DNA from: an uncultured Muribaculaceae bacterium
Lineage (GTDB): Bacteria > Bacteroidota > Bacteroidia > Bacteroidales > Muribaculaceae
Assembly (NCBI GenBank): GCA_910578805.1
Contig: CAJTRS010000020.1
Location: forward strand, 1 to 37,424
Length of the DNA stretch: 37,424 nucleotides
Direction: 5' to 3'
Shown: positions 1-7,047 of the stretch, piece after piece
How positions within the stretch are numbered: the stretch's first letter is position 1
Layout of the letters: each line of letters starts with the position of its first letter
Notes under the pieces: model-generated
Databases searched by the model: none
The model's input: only the letters and a program-made list of their open reading frames with translations
Told to the model about the DNA's origin: nothing
Program-made: the position numbers and the translations under genes

Positions 1-1
1 A

Positions 2-32
2 CAAAGGTAATTCCTTGACATGTCTTATCAAA
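2..32 (-). promoter_or_regulatory. Bacteroidota-type promoter reading out of the window's left edge
   Basis: On the minus strand a TTTG (-33, plus positions 29-32) is followed after 19 bp by TACCTTTG (-7, plus positions 2-9), matching the Bacteroidota consensus TTTG-N19-21-TAnnTTTG. It would drive a leftward gene lying outside the window. No other sequence is available to confirm it. Confidence 0.45.
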
Positions 33-66
33 TACCTAATTCATCGGATAATTACAAATCAAGAGT

Positions 67-348
67 ATGCTCAATCTCGAAAGGTTATGCCTTGCCATAG
101 GTTTCAATCAAGAACAGACGGCGGTACTGATGATGGGAAAGCCGCTTGAATATAGCGGTGAACTTTATTCGGAAGAACACAAGCGAAAATTCAGGGCAAA
201 GGATGTCAAAGCCAAAGTGTTCACCGACAAAGGCAAGTTCATCCTTACAATCAACTTGCAACCGATTGGGGATTGGTTTAAGGGGCAGTTTGAGAAATTT
301 AGTCAGACCGTAAAACAATCAATACAATTGAAAGGAAGGAGTATTTAA
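67..348 (+). CDS. Short AT-island ORF, possible mobilisation-protein remnant
   Basis: A 93-residue ORF with an in-frame stop just upstream (49-51), so it is not simply a gene continuing from the left edge. The protein is soluble, lysine- and phenylalanine-rich, with no signal peptide or membrane segment. Its texture (a central GELYSEEHKRKFRAKDVKAKVF stretch read as two shorter pieces, and the ending IGDWFKGQFEK) resembles, from memory only, C-terminal parts of Bacteroidales mobilisation/relaxase-type proteins. No catalytic motif is visible. It may be the 3' end of a larger gene cut by rearrangement, which would fit its place at the edge of an AT-rich restriction island. It could also be a genuine small hypothetical protein. 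Function is not assigned. Confidence 0.4.
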   Translation: MLNLERLCLAIGFNQEQTAVLMMGKPLEYSGELYSEEHKRKFRAKDVKAKVFTDKGKFILTINLQPIGDWFKGQFEKFSQTVKQSIQLKGRSI

Positions 349-433
349 GGACGGATTAATCGATTGTGCCACAACGATTAAAATTTGAGGTAGCAAATTA
401 TCCTCATTACTGTCTCATAATTCAAATAAAAGC

Positions 434-463
434 AGTAAATTTGCCAAATAATGACAATTTACT
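434..463 (+). promoter_or_regulatory. Inverted-repeat operator overlapping the -7 box of the R-M operon
   Basis: AGTAAATT (434-441) and AATTTACT (456-463) are perfect 8-bp inverted arms separated by 14 bp. The left arm contains most of TAAATTTG (436-443), a match to the Bacteroidota -7 consensus TAnnTTTG. The expected transcript start near 450 lies between the arms, and the regulator ATG is at 472. A dimeric XRE protein bound here would cover the promoter, as expected for an autoregulated controller gene. No good -33 element was found at the usual distance. Confidence 0.6.
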
Positions 464-471
464 AAGTATAT

Positions 472-750
472 ATGTTATTAGCTCAAAGAATTAAGATTGC
501 AAGAGAAGAAAAGGGATTATTGCAGAAGCAATTAGCTTCTGCACTTGATATTGATGTGCCCATGTATTGTAGAATCGAACGTGGGGACAGACAGGCAAAA
601 AGGGAACAAGTAATTCAACTTTCTCGTATTTTTAATATAGAACAAGATGAATTATTGAGTCTTTGGATTGCAGATAAAATTAACTCAGTGATAGTTGGTG
701 AAAGAGACATTGCTCCCAAGGCATTAAATATAATAAATAAAACGCTATAA
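472..750 (+). CDS. XRE-family HTH regulator (controller-protein-like) of the R-M operon
   Basis: A 92-residue protein with one HTH_3/XRE helix-turn-helix at about residues 6-60; the recognition region contains QKQLASALDID and YCRIERG, typical of phage Cro/CI and restriction controller proteins. The C-terminal 30 residues are probably helical and may serve for dimerisation. It is the first gene of a tight operon: the stop is followed 3 nt later by the restriction endonuclease ATG. Position, size and the inverted repeat just upstream support a role in timing restriction against methylation, repressing or activating its own promoter. It differs from classical C proteins mainly in leading the whole operon, including the methyltransferase. 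The DNA-binding family is certain; the controller role is inferred from context. Confidence 0.8.
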   Translation: MLLAQRIKIAREEKGLLQKQLASALDIDVPMYCRIERGDRQAKREQVIQLSRIFNIEQDELLSLWIADKINSVIVGERDIAPKALNIINKTL

Positions 751-753
751 GAT

Positions 754-1629
754 ATGAACTATATAGAATTACGTTCTCTTATTCGAGAGAATTCAAATTT
801 GGATTTTGCGGCAGCTAGTAATAATTTGCAAAGAGTCTTATTCGACATAAGTAGAACTGATGTTTTGTCTTTGATAACGGAAATTGGTATTATCCCTGAA
901 GATATTGGACATGATTCATCTGAAGAAAAACTATATACAAAAGTTTCGGATATTTTATTTGCCAAAGCCCTTAAAGAAATGAACTTTGAGGTTACAGTTT
1001 TAAGGGAACGGTCGAATTGTGCAGATATTATTGCACAGAGTAAATATCACAACTATTCTTTAGTTGGAGATGCAAAGGCTTTTCGTCTAAGTCGCACAGC
1101 TAAAAATGCGAAAGATTTTAAAGTAGATTCAATGGTACATTGGAAAGAAGACAATGATTTTTCCGTATTAGCTTGTCCGTATTTCCAATATCCTAAAAGT
1201 AACAGTCAAATTTATCGTTCTGCGCTTAATGGGAATGTGTCTTTATTTTCTTGGGAATATCTTTACATTATTCTTTCCGAGAATATTCGAGAAAGTGAAG
1301 ATGTGAATTTGCGAGAATTATGGAATCAAAGCCACAATATTATGCAACAAACCAATATGGCAGATGCAAATAAATGCTTTATCCAACAGCAAGACGCCAA
1401 TATAAGAGAAATTATCGGATTGACGGAAGAACAATTTAACAACCATTTTAATAATATAAAAGGTTCTATCGTTTATAGAGGCAATGAAGAAATTCGCTAT
1501 TATGAATCAGAAATTGCTAGAATTCAGCAATTAAATAGGGAAGATGCGATTAGAGAGCTTCTTATATCTATGAAATTAGACTCTAAGATTGAAACGATTA
1601 GAAGATTTATAAATCAAGTACAGAGATGA
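754..1629 (+). CDS. HindIII-family type II restriction endonuclease
   Basis: A 291-residue protein, close to the 300 of HindIII. Segments recalled from HindIII recur in the same order: an early EEKL..K..DI block, DAKxFRLSRTAKN.KDFKV, FQYP...SQI, LFSWE and a C-terminal REDAI.ELL..MKLDSKIE. The PD-(D/E)XK catalytic residues of HindIII (Asp93, Asp108, Lys110) correspond to Asp91, Asp106 and Lys108, all shifted by two, so the nuclease looks intact. Predicted specificity is A/AGCTT, from family resemblance alone. The stop overlaps the methyltransferase start in an ATGA, indicating translational coupling, with the order R then M. The gene is AT-rich and unlike the chromosomal genes downstream, consistent with horizontal acquisition. 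Family assignment is firm; specificity is untested. Confidence 0.93.
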   Translation: MNYIELRSLIRENSNLDFAAASNNLQRVLFDISRTDVLSLITEIGIIPEDIGHDSSEEKLYTKVSDILFAKALKEMNFEVTVLRERSNCADIIAQSKYHNYSLVGDAKAFRLSRTAKNAKDFKVDSMVHWKEDNDFSVLACPYFQYPKSNSQIYRSALNGNVSLFSWEYLYIILSENIRESEDVNLRELWNQSHNIMQQTNMADANKCFIQQQDANIREIIGLTEEQFNNHFNNIKGSIVYRGNEEIRYYESEIARIQQLNREDAIRELLISMKLDSKIETIRRFINQVQR

Positions 1630-2456
1630 TAAGTGATTATATCAATAAAATTATAAATGGGAATTGTGTGGATATAATGAAAGCAATGCCAGACAATTCT
1701 ATTGACATGTGTATTACATCTCCGCCATATGACAATTTAAGAACATATAAGGGTTTTATTTTTCCATTTGATGATATAGCAAAACAGCTATTTCGAATTA
1801 TAAAAGATGGTGGAATTGTTGTATGGATTGTTTGCGATGCGACAATAAATGGAAGTGAGACTTGCACAAGTTTTAAGCAAGCTATGGATTTTGTTAATAT
1901 AGGGTTTAATTTACACGATACTATGATATTTCGAAAAACAAACCCTGTTCCACAAATATATAGAAAACGATATAATAATGAGTTTGAATATATGTTTGTG
2001 TTCTCAAAAGGTGCAGTAGCAACACACCACGCACTAAAAATGCCGTGTTTACACGCAGGATTAGAATTGAAAGGAACTACATATAAAAATTATTCCAAAG
2101 GAGAACAAAAACGAGGCAAATTAGCCAATCCTGTAAAATCAGAAAAGATTAAAGGTAATATATGGGAATATGTTGTAGGGAAAAAAGCTGTTGATCAAGA
2201 AGCCAAAAGCCACCCGGCTCCTTTCCCTTATGATTTAGCTAAAGATCATATTCTTTCTTGGAGTAATGAAAATGATATAGTACTCGACCCTATGTGTGGT
2301 AGTGGTACGTCTTGTGTGGCAGCGTTTGATAATAATCGTAAATTTATTGGTATCGATATTTGCGCAGAGTATTGTGCTTTATCTAAAGAGAGAATAGAAA
2401 AGCATATACACGATGTTGGAGTATTTAGTAATCTTAGCCTAGCTGTAAATTTATAG
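1626..2456 (+). CDS. Beta-class DNA adenine-type methyltransferase, cognate of the HindIII-like nuclease
   Basis: A 276-residue methyltransferase with circularly permuted (beta group) motifs: the catalytic SPPY (motif IV) at residues 32-35 near the N-terminus, and the AdoMet-binding DPMCGSGTS (motif I) at residues 221-229 near the C-terminus. Between them lies a variable target-recognition stretch of about 100 residues. Size and order match m6A or m4C methyltransferases of type II systems. Next to a HindIII homologue it most likely makes N6-methyladenine in AAGCTT, protecting host DNA. It overlaps the nuclease gene by 4 bp and is followed 11 bp later by the GHKL ATPase gene. SPPY also occurs in N4-cytosine enzymes, so the modified base rests on the neighbour rather than the motif. 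Confidence 0.92.
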   Translation: MISDYINKIINGNCVDIMKAMPDNSIDMCITSPPYDNLRTYKGFIFPFDDIAKQLFRIIKDGGIVVWIVCDATINGSETCTSFKQAMDFVNIGFNLHDTMIFRKTNPVPQIYRKRYNNEFEYMFVFSKGAVATHHALKMPCLHAGLELKGTTYKNYSKGEQKRGKLANPVKSEKIKGNIWEYVVGKKAVDQEAKSHPAPFPYDLAKDHILSWSNENDIVLDPMCGSGTSCVAAFDNNRKFIGIDICAEYCALSKERIEKHIHDVGVFSNLSLAVNL

Positions 2457-2467
2457 AAACAATAGAT

Positions 2468-4489
2468 ATGGGTAAAAATCTTACGACTGATATTGAAGGT
2501 ATTATCAGAGAATTGAACATTTCTGAGGAGGATGTATTATATCCTTTTTATGAAGCCGTTGTTAATTCTATTCAGGCTATTGATGAACGTAAAAATTGTT
2601 CAGATGGAAAAATAAGTGTCTATATAGAACGAGATAAAAGCGAACAATCATTATTTGAACAATACAATCAATATCCTATATCGTCAATACGTATCGTAGA
2701 TAATGGTATTGGATTCACTTCCGCTAACTATGAAAGTTTTGGGAAAGCTCATTCTACTAAAAAAGCACATTTAGGTGGAAAGGGTTTAGGTAGATTTGCA
2801 ATCTTATCTGTATTCAATACAATTGAAATAAAAAGTATAACTAATGGTAATCCGAACAATTTAATATCATTCAGTTTATCACGCAAGGATGGTTTGTCAG
2901 ACCCAGTTCAGACTGCCACTAAAAATAAAGTTCAAACGGAAATCAAAATGTCTAATTTGAATTCACATTTCAAATTAGCTACAGCAAAATACTCGCAAGA
3001 AAATATTGCTGATAGTATATTGGCTCATTGTTTGTTATATTATCTCAACGATAGTGCACCTCATATTGAAATAATAGAAGATGGATTAGTGATTAATTTG
3101 TCAAACCAATTTTCTCCAACAGACTTTATCAAACATAAGTACACGGAAAAATTAGGAGAGTATGATTTTACCCTATACTTCGTAAGAAACGACAAAATTA
3201 AAGCTCATGAATATTGCTTGTGTGGACACAATAGAAAAGTAAAAGGGAAAAAAGTAGAGACGATATTACCAATATTTAGCTCAAAAGTTGAAGATGACGA
3301 ACAGGATTATTTCATTCAAATATATGTAGTATCTACATACTTGGATGGCATTGTCAATATGTCACGAAATGAATTTAGATTCCCGAAGTCTTCAAATGCA
3401 AAAGAAGAAAGCCCTAAGATAGATTATCACGATAATTATAAATTAATAGTTGAGAGCGACATAGAACAGGTTGTTATTAATGCGGTATTAAATAAATACA
3501 CCGATATTATAGATAGTCGAAAAGCAGAAGTAAAACAGAAAGTATCGGTTTATTTGTCTAGTGATGAAGGATTAGAGTATCGCCATCTTAATCCCGATGA
3601 TACATTCTATTCGTCAATTCCCGATGATGTAGATGAAAAGAAACTAGACGATATTCTTCATACCTACCAATATAAGCGTAGTAAGGAAGCTCGCAAGAAA
3701 CGTGATAAATTATTTTCTCGAGATTATAGCAATAAAAAAGATTATCAAAATTTATTGAAAGAGGTCGTTGATATCACGACTAGTGAAGGCAATAGCCGAT
3801 TGGCTCAATATGTTGCTCATAGAAAGACCATTATTTCATTATTAGAAAAATATCTTGAATGGAGTGATGAAAACAATAATTATGAAGAAGAAGCTACTCT
3901 GCATAATCTCATTTATACTATGGGAGGAAATCAAGACACAATCGCCTACGATAAGCATAACTTGTGGCTATTAGACGATAGATTGACATTTCATCGATAT
4001 ATTTATTCAGACAAACAAATAAAATCGCATGAACCAGTAAAAGAATCTTCTTCTTGTAGGAAAGAAACAGATATTGCCATTTATGACAAATCGTTTTATT
4101 ATGGAGAAAAGAATGACTATGAAGAAATCAATTCTGTAGTCATTTTTGAATTCAAACGCCCTGATAGAACTGTTACTTATGAGGAGTTTAGCAAACAAAT
4201 GAGAGAACAAATTTTAGGTATTCGAGAAAGTAAACTGACTGATGATAATCAAAAGCATGTTCAAACTTCTGCGAAAACACCTATTTTCTTTTATTATGTC
4301 TGCGATGTAAATGCGTATGCCATATTAAAACAAAGTGCTGAAATGGAGGGCTTTAACGAAACCCCGTATAAAAGTTTGATTAGATTATCGAATACCAATG
4401 TGTATCAGGAGATTATTACATATCAAACTTTAATTGTAAATGCGAAGCGACGAAATAAGATATTTTTTAAGAAACTAGGAATCGAATAA
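2468..4489 (+). CDS. GHKL (MORC/MutL-like) ATPase fused to a PD-(D/E)XK-like nuclease domain, R-M accessory protein
   Basis: A 673-residue cytoplasmic protein. The N-terminus has the Bergerat ATP fold: N-box EAVVNSI with Glu29 and Asn33, G1 box DNGIG at 78-82 and lid/G2 box GGKGLGRFA at 103-111. A transducer-like beta region follows to about 330, then a charged, probably helical linker (about 400-500). The C-terminal part has a pattern suggesting a PD-(D/E)XK nuclease: Asp535 in ETDIAIYD, then Glu561-Phe-Lys563 in VVIFEFKRP. GHKL ATPases of the MORC/MutL type have been described bioinformatically beside restriction-modification genes. Here the gene is last in the HindIII-like operon, 11 bp after the methyltransferase and before a strong terminator. 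I infer an ATP-gated DNA clamp or loop-sensing nuclease acting with, or beyond, the restriction system. GHKL domain certain; nuclease domain probable; role unknown. Confidence 0.82.
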   Translation: MGKNLTTDIEGIIRELNISEEDVLYPFYEAVVNSIQAIDERKNCSDGKISVYIERDKSEQSLFEQYNQYPISSIRIVDNGIGFTSANYESFGKAHSTKKAHLGGKGLGRFAILSVFNTIEIKSITNGNPNNLISFSLSRKDGLSDPVQTATKNKVQTEIKMSNLNSHFKLATAKYSQENIADSILAHCLLYYLNDSAPHIEIIEDGLVINLSNQFSPTDFIKHKYTEKLGEYDFTLYFVRNDKIKAHEYCLCGHNRKVKGKKVETILPIFSSKVEDDEQDYFIQIYVVSTYLDGIVNMSRNEFRFPKSSNAKEESPKIDYHDNYKLIVESDIEQVVINAVLNKYTDIIDSRKAEVKQKVSVYLSSDEGLEYRHLNPDDTFYSSIPDDVDEKKLDDILHTYQYKRSKEARKKRDKLFSRDYSNKKDYQNLLKEVVDITTSEGNSRLAQYVAHRKTIISLLEKYLEWSDENNNYEEEATLHNLIYTMGGNQDTIAYDKHNLWLLDDRLTFHRYIYSDKQIKSHEPVKESSSCRKETDIAIYDKSFYYGEKNDYEEINSVVIFEFKRPDRTVTYEEFSKQMREQILGIRESKLTDDNQKHVQTSAKTPIFFYYVCDVNAYAILKQSAEMEGFNETPYKSLIRLSNTNVYQEIITYQTLIVNAKRRNKIFFKKLGIE

Positions 4490-4502
4490 AATTAGCCATA
4501 AT

Positions 4503-4546
4503 CAATACTCCACTAAAATAGTGATTACATTTTTAGTGGAGTATTG
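4503..4546 (+). terminator. Terminator of the R-M operon
   Basis: A 16-bp perfect inverted repeat (4503-4518 and 4531-4546, core ACTCCACTAAAA / TTTTAGTGGAGT) with a 12-nt loop, starting 13 bp after the GHKL ATPase stop. The descending arm is followed by a T-containing stretch. Arms begin with A and end with T, so it can act in both directions and would insulate the island from the downstream chromosome. Confidence 0.75.
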
Positions 4547-4575
4547 TTATTCCATAGAGAAAATCCCTATCTTTG
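4544..4575 (+). promoter_or_regulatory. Promoter emerging from the terminator
   Basis: TTG at 4544-4546 and TATCTTTG at 4568-4575 are 21 bp apart, a good Bacteroidota promoter. The -33 triplet is inside the descending arm of the preceding terminator hairpin. No ORF starts for over 200 bp, so it either makes a short leader RNA or is a second, distal promoter for the gene at 4794. Confidence 0.45.
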
Positions 4576-4606
4576 CATATTGAAAGAGTTATTTGACAGC
4601 ATAGCA

Positions 4607-4627
4607 CTGCAAATCGCTGCAAATCGC
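4607..4627. repeat. Tandem 10-bp repeat at the island edge
   Basis: CTGCAAATCG occurs twice back to back (4607-4616 and 4617-4626), plus one extra C, between the R-M terminator and the first GC-rich gene. It lies where base composition begins to change. A recombinase core or attachment-site relic is possible but not shown; no integrase gene is in the window. The rest of 4490-4793 holds the terminator and two promoters and no recognisable gene. Confidence 0.5.
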
Positions 4628-4703
4628 ACGGTTTCCAACTCGTTACCATTGTTTCTCAAATACTCCGTTAAATGTTTATTCCTCAAATGGTTGTGTCAAA
4701 CCG

Positions 4704-4735
4704 TTGAAAATCTAAAATAATAATTACTATCTTTG
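4704..4735 (+). promoter_or_regulatory. Promoter of the secreted protein at 4794
   Basis: TTG at 4704-4706 and TATCTTTG at 4728-4735, spaced 21 bp, match the Bacteroidota consensus. The expected start near 4742 gives a leader of about 50 nt. Confidence 0.6.
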
Positions 4736-4793
4736 GCTACTGTTCTATAACAGGTATCTCCAAATATAGTAGTTATTATTTTATTGTCAGCTT

Positions 4794-5801
4794 ATGTTAC
4801 ATCGAATTTTTCTTCTGATTGCGTCATGCCTTGTGTCGTCTTATTGTTATGGGATTTATTTCTTTTACAATCCTACCGGTATGACTTCTTTTTGCTGTAC
4901 GTGGTTTGTAAATGATGATGGCGAGACGGTTACTTTTAATCATTGTCAGCCTGGGAAAACGGGTAATTATTGGATGAAAATAGACCTGTCGAAGGAGGTT
5001 AAGGACTTCAAAACCGAAAAAATGTACAAAGTTACAGAAATCGGTTATGGCTCGTCGGGTATAGGCATGATCAAGGCCGACACTCTGATTACCGACAACA
5101 TCTTGCGAGTCAATGACCGCGCTTTGGATATATATGATGATTTCCATGTGCAGAAACTTATGAGCAAGACCAACCGGATTCAATACTTCGGCAACCGTCA
5201 GACCGGACTTTTTAAGGAGTATGGTGTCGATTCCCTCTGGTTCAACGACGGCTGTCGGATCATGAACATAGGCGGCTATGCCCCTTACACCCGCATAGGC
5301 AACGTTCCCCCTATGGGCGATGCTTCTGATAGGTATTACGGTACAGTGTTCAACGTGAGGAAAAAGACCACGACCCCTGTGCGTTACACCATGGAATGCA
5401 CCTCAATAACGCCGCCGGAGGTAAACTGCCCGCTTTTTTCCGCCGACGATGAGTACCGCCTGACCGACCTTGTTGTCCCCGATGAAGCCATCGACGCCTA
5501 CCGCGCACACTCCGAGTGGTCCAAATTCACCGACATCTACACCTGCAGCGGCTATGCCGACCATCTCGCCTCCATAGAGACAATATTCCCAGCGCCGACT
5601 TCGGCCCACACATGGAGCGCCGCTCCCGGCGAGTTGACCGTATCGTTGGCCTCCGGCGCCTACGTATCGGTGGTTGGCCTTTCCGGCACGGTGGTGTGCG
5701 GCCGCCACTTCGAGGCCGGCGCCCACACATTCAGCCTCGTCCCCGGTGTCTATATCCTCCGTGTCGATGACACCAAAGCCGAAAAGATTTTGATACGCTA
5801 A
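4794..5801 (+). CDS. Secreted protein with C-terminal Por/type IX secretion-like sorting domain
   Basis: A 335-residue protein with an N-terminal signal peptide (hydrophobic residues 4-18, ending near YCYG). The middle has no family I recognise; it is rich in aromatic residues and has several cysteines. The last ~75 residues look like a small beta-sandwich ending in PGVYILRVDDTKAEKILIR, the pattern of type A C-terminal sorting domains (GxYxLR then K.xxI) used for Por/type IX secretion. It therefore probably reaches the cell surface. The first ~200 bp are AT-rich like the island upstream, while the 3' half is GC-rich like the chromosome. That gradient may mark an old junction or just the signal-peptide region. 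Function is unknown. Confidence 0.7.
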   Translation: MLHRIFLLIASCLVSSYCYGIYFFYNPTGMTSFCCTWFVNDDGETVTFNHCQPGKTGNYWMKIDLSKEVKDFKTEKMYKVTEIGYGSSGIGMIKADTLITDNILRVNDRALDIYDDFHVQKLMSKTNRIQYFGNRQTGLFKEYGVDSLWFNDGCRIMNIGGYAPYTRIGNVPPMGDASDRYYGTVFNVRKKTTTPVRYTMECTSITPPEVNCPLFSADDEYRLTDLVVPDEAIDAYRAHSEWSKFTDIYTCSGYADHLASIETIFPAPTSAHTWSAAPGELTVSLASGAYVSVVGLSGTVVCGRHFEAGAHTFSLVPGVYILRVDDTKAEKILIR

Positions 5802-5827
5802 AGCCGCTTTTTGTCCCCGATATATCT

Positions 5828-5835
5828 TATCTTTG
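5828..5835 (+). promoter_or_regulatory. -7 box deciding the start of the alcohol dehydrogenase gene
   Basis: TATCTTTG matches TAnnTTTG. An upstream in-frame TTG (5833) is part of this box, so translation cannot begin there. The ATG at 5863, about 20 nt after the expected transcript start, is the sensible start. Confidence 0.55.
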
Positions 5836-5862
5836 CACTATAAGATAAAATTCCGACAGGAT

Positions 5863-7032
5863 ATGGACAATTTCACTTATTGTACTCCCACTCGCTACCT
5901 GTTCGGCCGCGGCGTGGAACTTCAGGCTGGAGCCGAACTGAAAGCTATAGGCATTGACAATGTGCTCGTGTGCACAGGTATGGGATCTGTGGTGCGCAGC
6001 GGACTGTTGCAGCGCGTGCTTGCCACTCTCGATGCTGAAGGAATAGTCTATACGGTACTGAGCGGCATAGAGCCCAACCCTACCGATCCCAAGGTGCGTG
6101 AAGGCATAGAGATATGCCGCGCCGGTAATATTGGCGGATTGCTCGCCGTGGGGGGCGGGTCGGTCATCGATACCGCCAAAGCCATAGCCGCCGGAGTGCC
6201 TTACGATGGCGATTTCTGGGATTTCTGGGCCGGTAAAGCCGTCGTTACGCATGCCCTTCCCGTGGGTGTGGTGCTCACGATTCCCGCTGCCGGCAGCGAG
6301 GGGTCGGGCAATTCGGTCATAACGCTTCTCGACGGTCTTCACAAGATCAGCCTGCGCACCGACTATGCCCTGCGCCCCAAGTTCGCTCTGCTCAATCCCG
6401 AGCTTACTTTTACTCTCCCGCCCGAGCAGACAGCCGCCGGCATTGCCGACATGATGGCCCACATATTCGAACGCTATTTCTCACCGACCGCCGATGTACA
6501 GATTACCGATCGCGTGGCCGAGGGAGTGTTGATGGCCATAATTGAAGAGGCTCCAAAGGTGATGGCTGACCCTTGCGACTATCAGGCACGTGCCAATATA
6601 ATGTGGAGTGGAACTTTGGCTCACAACGGTATTTGCGGCACCGGACGTCGCGAAGACTGGGTAAGCCACTTTATGGAGCATGAGATAAGCGCCGTGTACG
6701 GCGTCACGCATGGTGCCGGTCTGGCTGTGGTGTTCCCCGCATTCATGACATTCATGGCCCGTCGCGCACCCGCCAAAGGCGCCCTGCTCGCGCGCAGGGT
6801 GTTTGGGGTGGTTAACGCCGACGACAGCGAGGCCGCTCTCGAGGGAATAGAGCGTCTGAAAGCGTTTTTTTCCTCTCTCGGACTTCCCGTCACGTTCCGC
6901 GGTCTCGGCATTGAGAACCCCGATATACCGCTGCTTGTGAGCAAACTCCACGAAAACAAAGGCGACGAAATCGGCGGTTATTACCGTCTGCGTGCACCGC
7001 AGACAGCCGAAATCTACCGGTTGGCACTTTAA
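5863..7032 (+). CDS. Iron-containing (group III) alcohol dehydrogenase, YqhD/BdhA-like
   Basis: 389 residues from the ATG at 5863, the family's usual length. The nucleotide-binding motif GGGSVIDTAKAIA is present. Metal ligands line up with E. coli YqhD (Asp194, His198, His267, His281) as Asp196, His200, His269 and His283, all shifted by two. This predicts an active NAD(P)H-dependent reductase of aldehydes to alcohols in the cytoplasm, of the butanol dehydrogenase/aldehyde detoxification type. The physiological substrate cannot be read from sequence. A -7 box lies about 28 bp upstream. The next gene starts 15 bp after the stop and is probably co-transcribed, though a link between an alcohol dehydrogenase and a FemAB/GNAT-like protein is not obvious. 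Confidence 0.9.
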   Translation: MDNFTYCTPTRYLFGRGVELQAGAELKAIGIDNVLVCTGMGSVVRSGLLQRVLATLDAEGIVYTVLSGIEPNPTDPKVREGIEICRAGNIGGLLAVGGGSVIDTAKAIAAGVPYDGDFWDFWAGKAVVTHALPVGVVLTIPAAGSEGSGNSVITLLDGLHKISLRTDYALRPKFALLNPELTFTLPPEQTAAGIADMMAHIFERYFSPTADVQITDRVAEGVLMAIIEEAPKVMADPCDYQARANIMWSGTLAHNGICGTGRREDWVSHFMEHEISAVYGVTHGAGLAVVFPAFMTFMARRAPAKGALLARRVFGVVNADDSEAALEGIERLKAFFSSLGLPVTFRGLGIENPDIPLLVSKLHENKGDEIGGYYRLRAPQTAEIYRLAL

Positions 7033-7047
7033 TCAACCTCTCCTTAG

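Noticed and set aside
4607..4627. CRISPR-like or satellite repeat at the tandem CTGCAAATCG
   Set aside because: Only two units with no spacers; too short for an array.
6157..6175. Another G run (GGGGGGCGGG) at 6154-6164
   Set aside because: It is interrupted, lies inside the alcohol dehydrogenase coding sequence and encodes the conserved GGGS nucleotide-binding motif.
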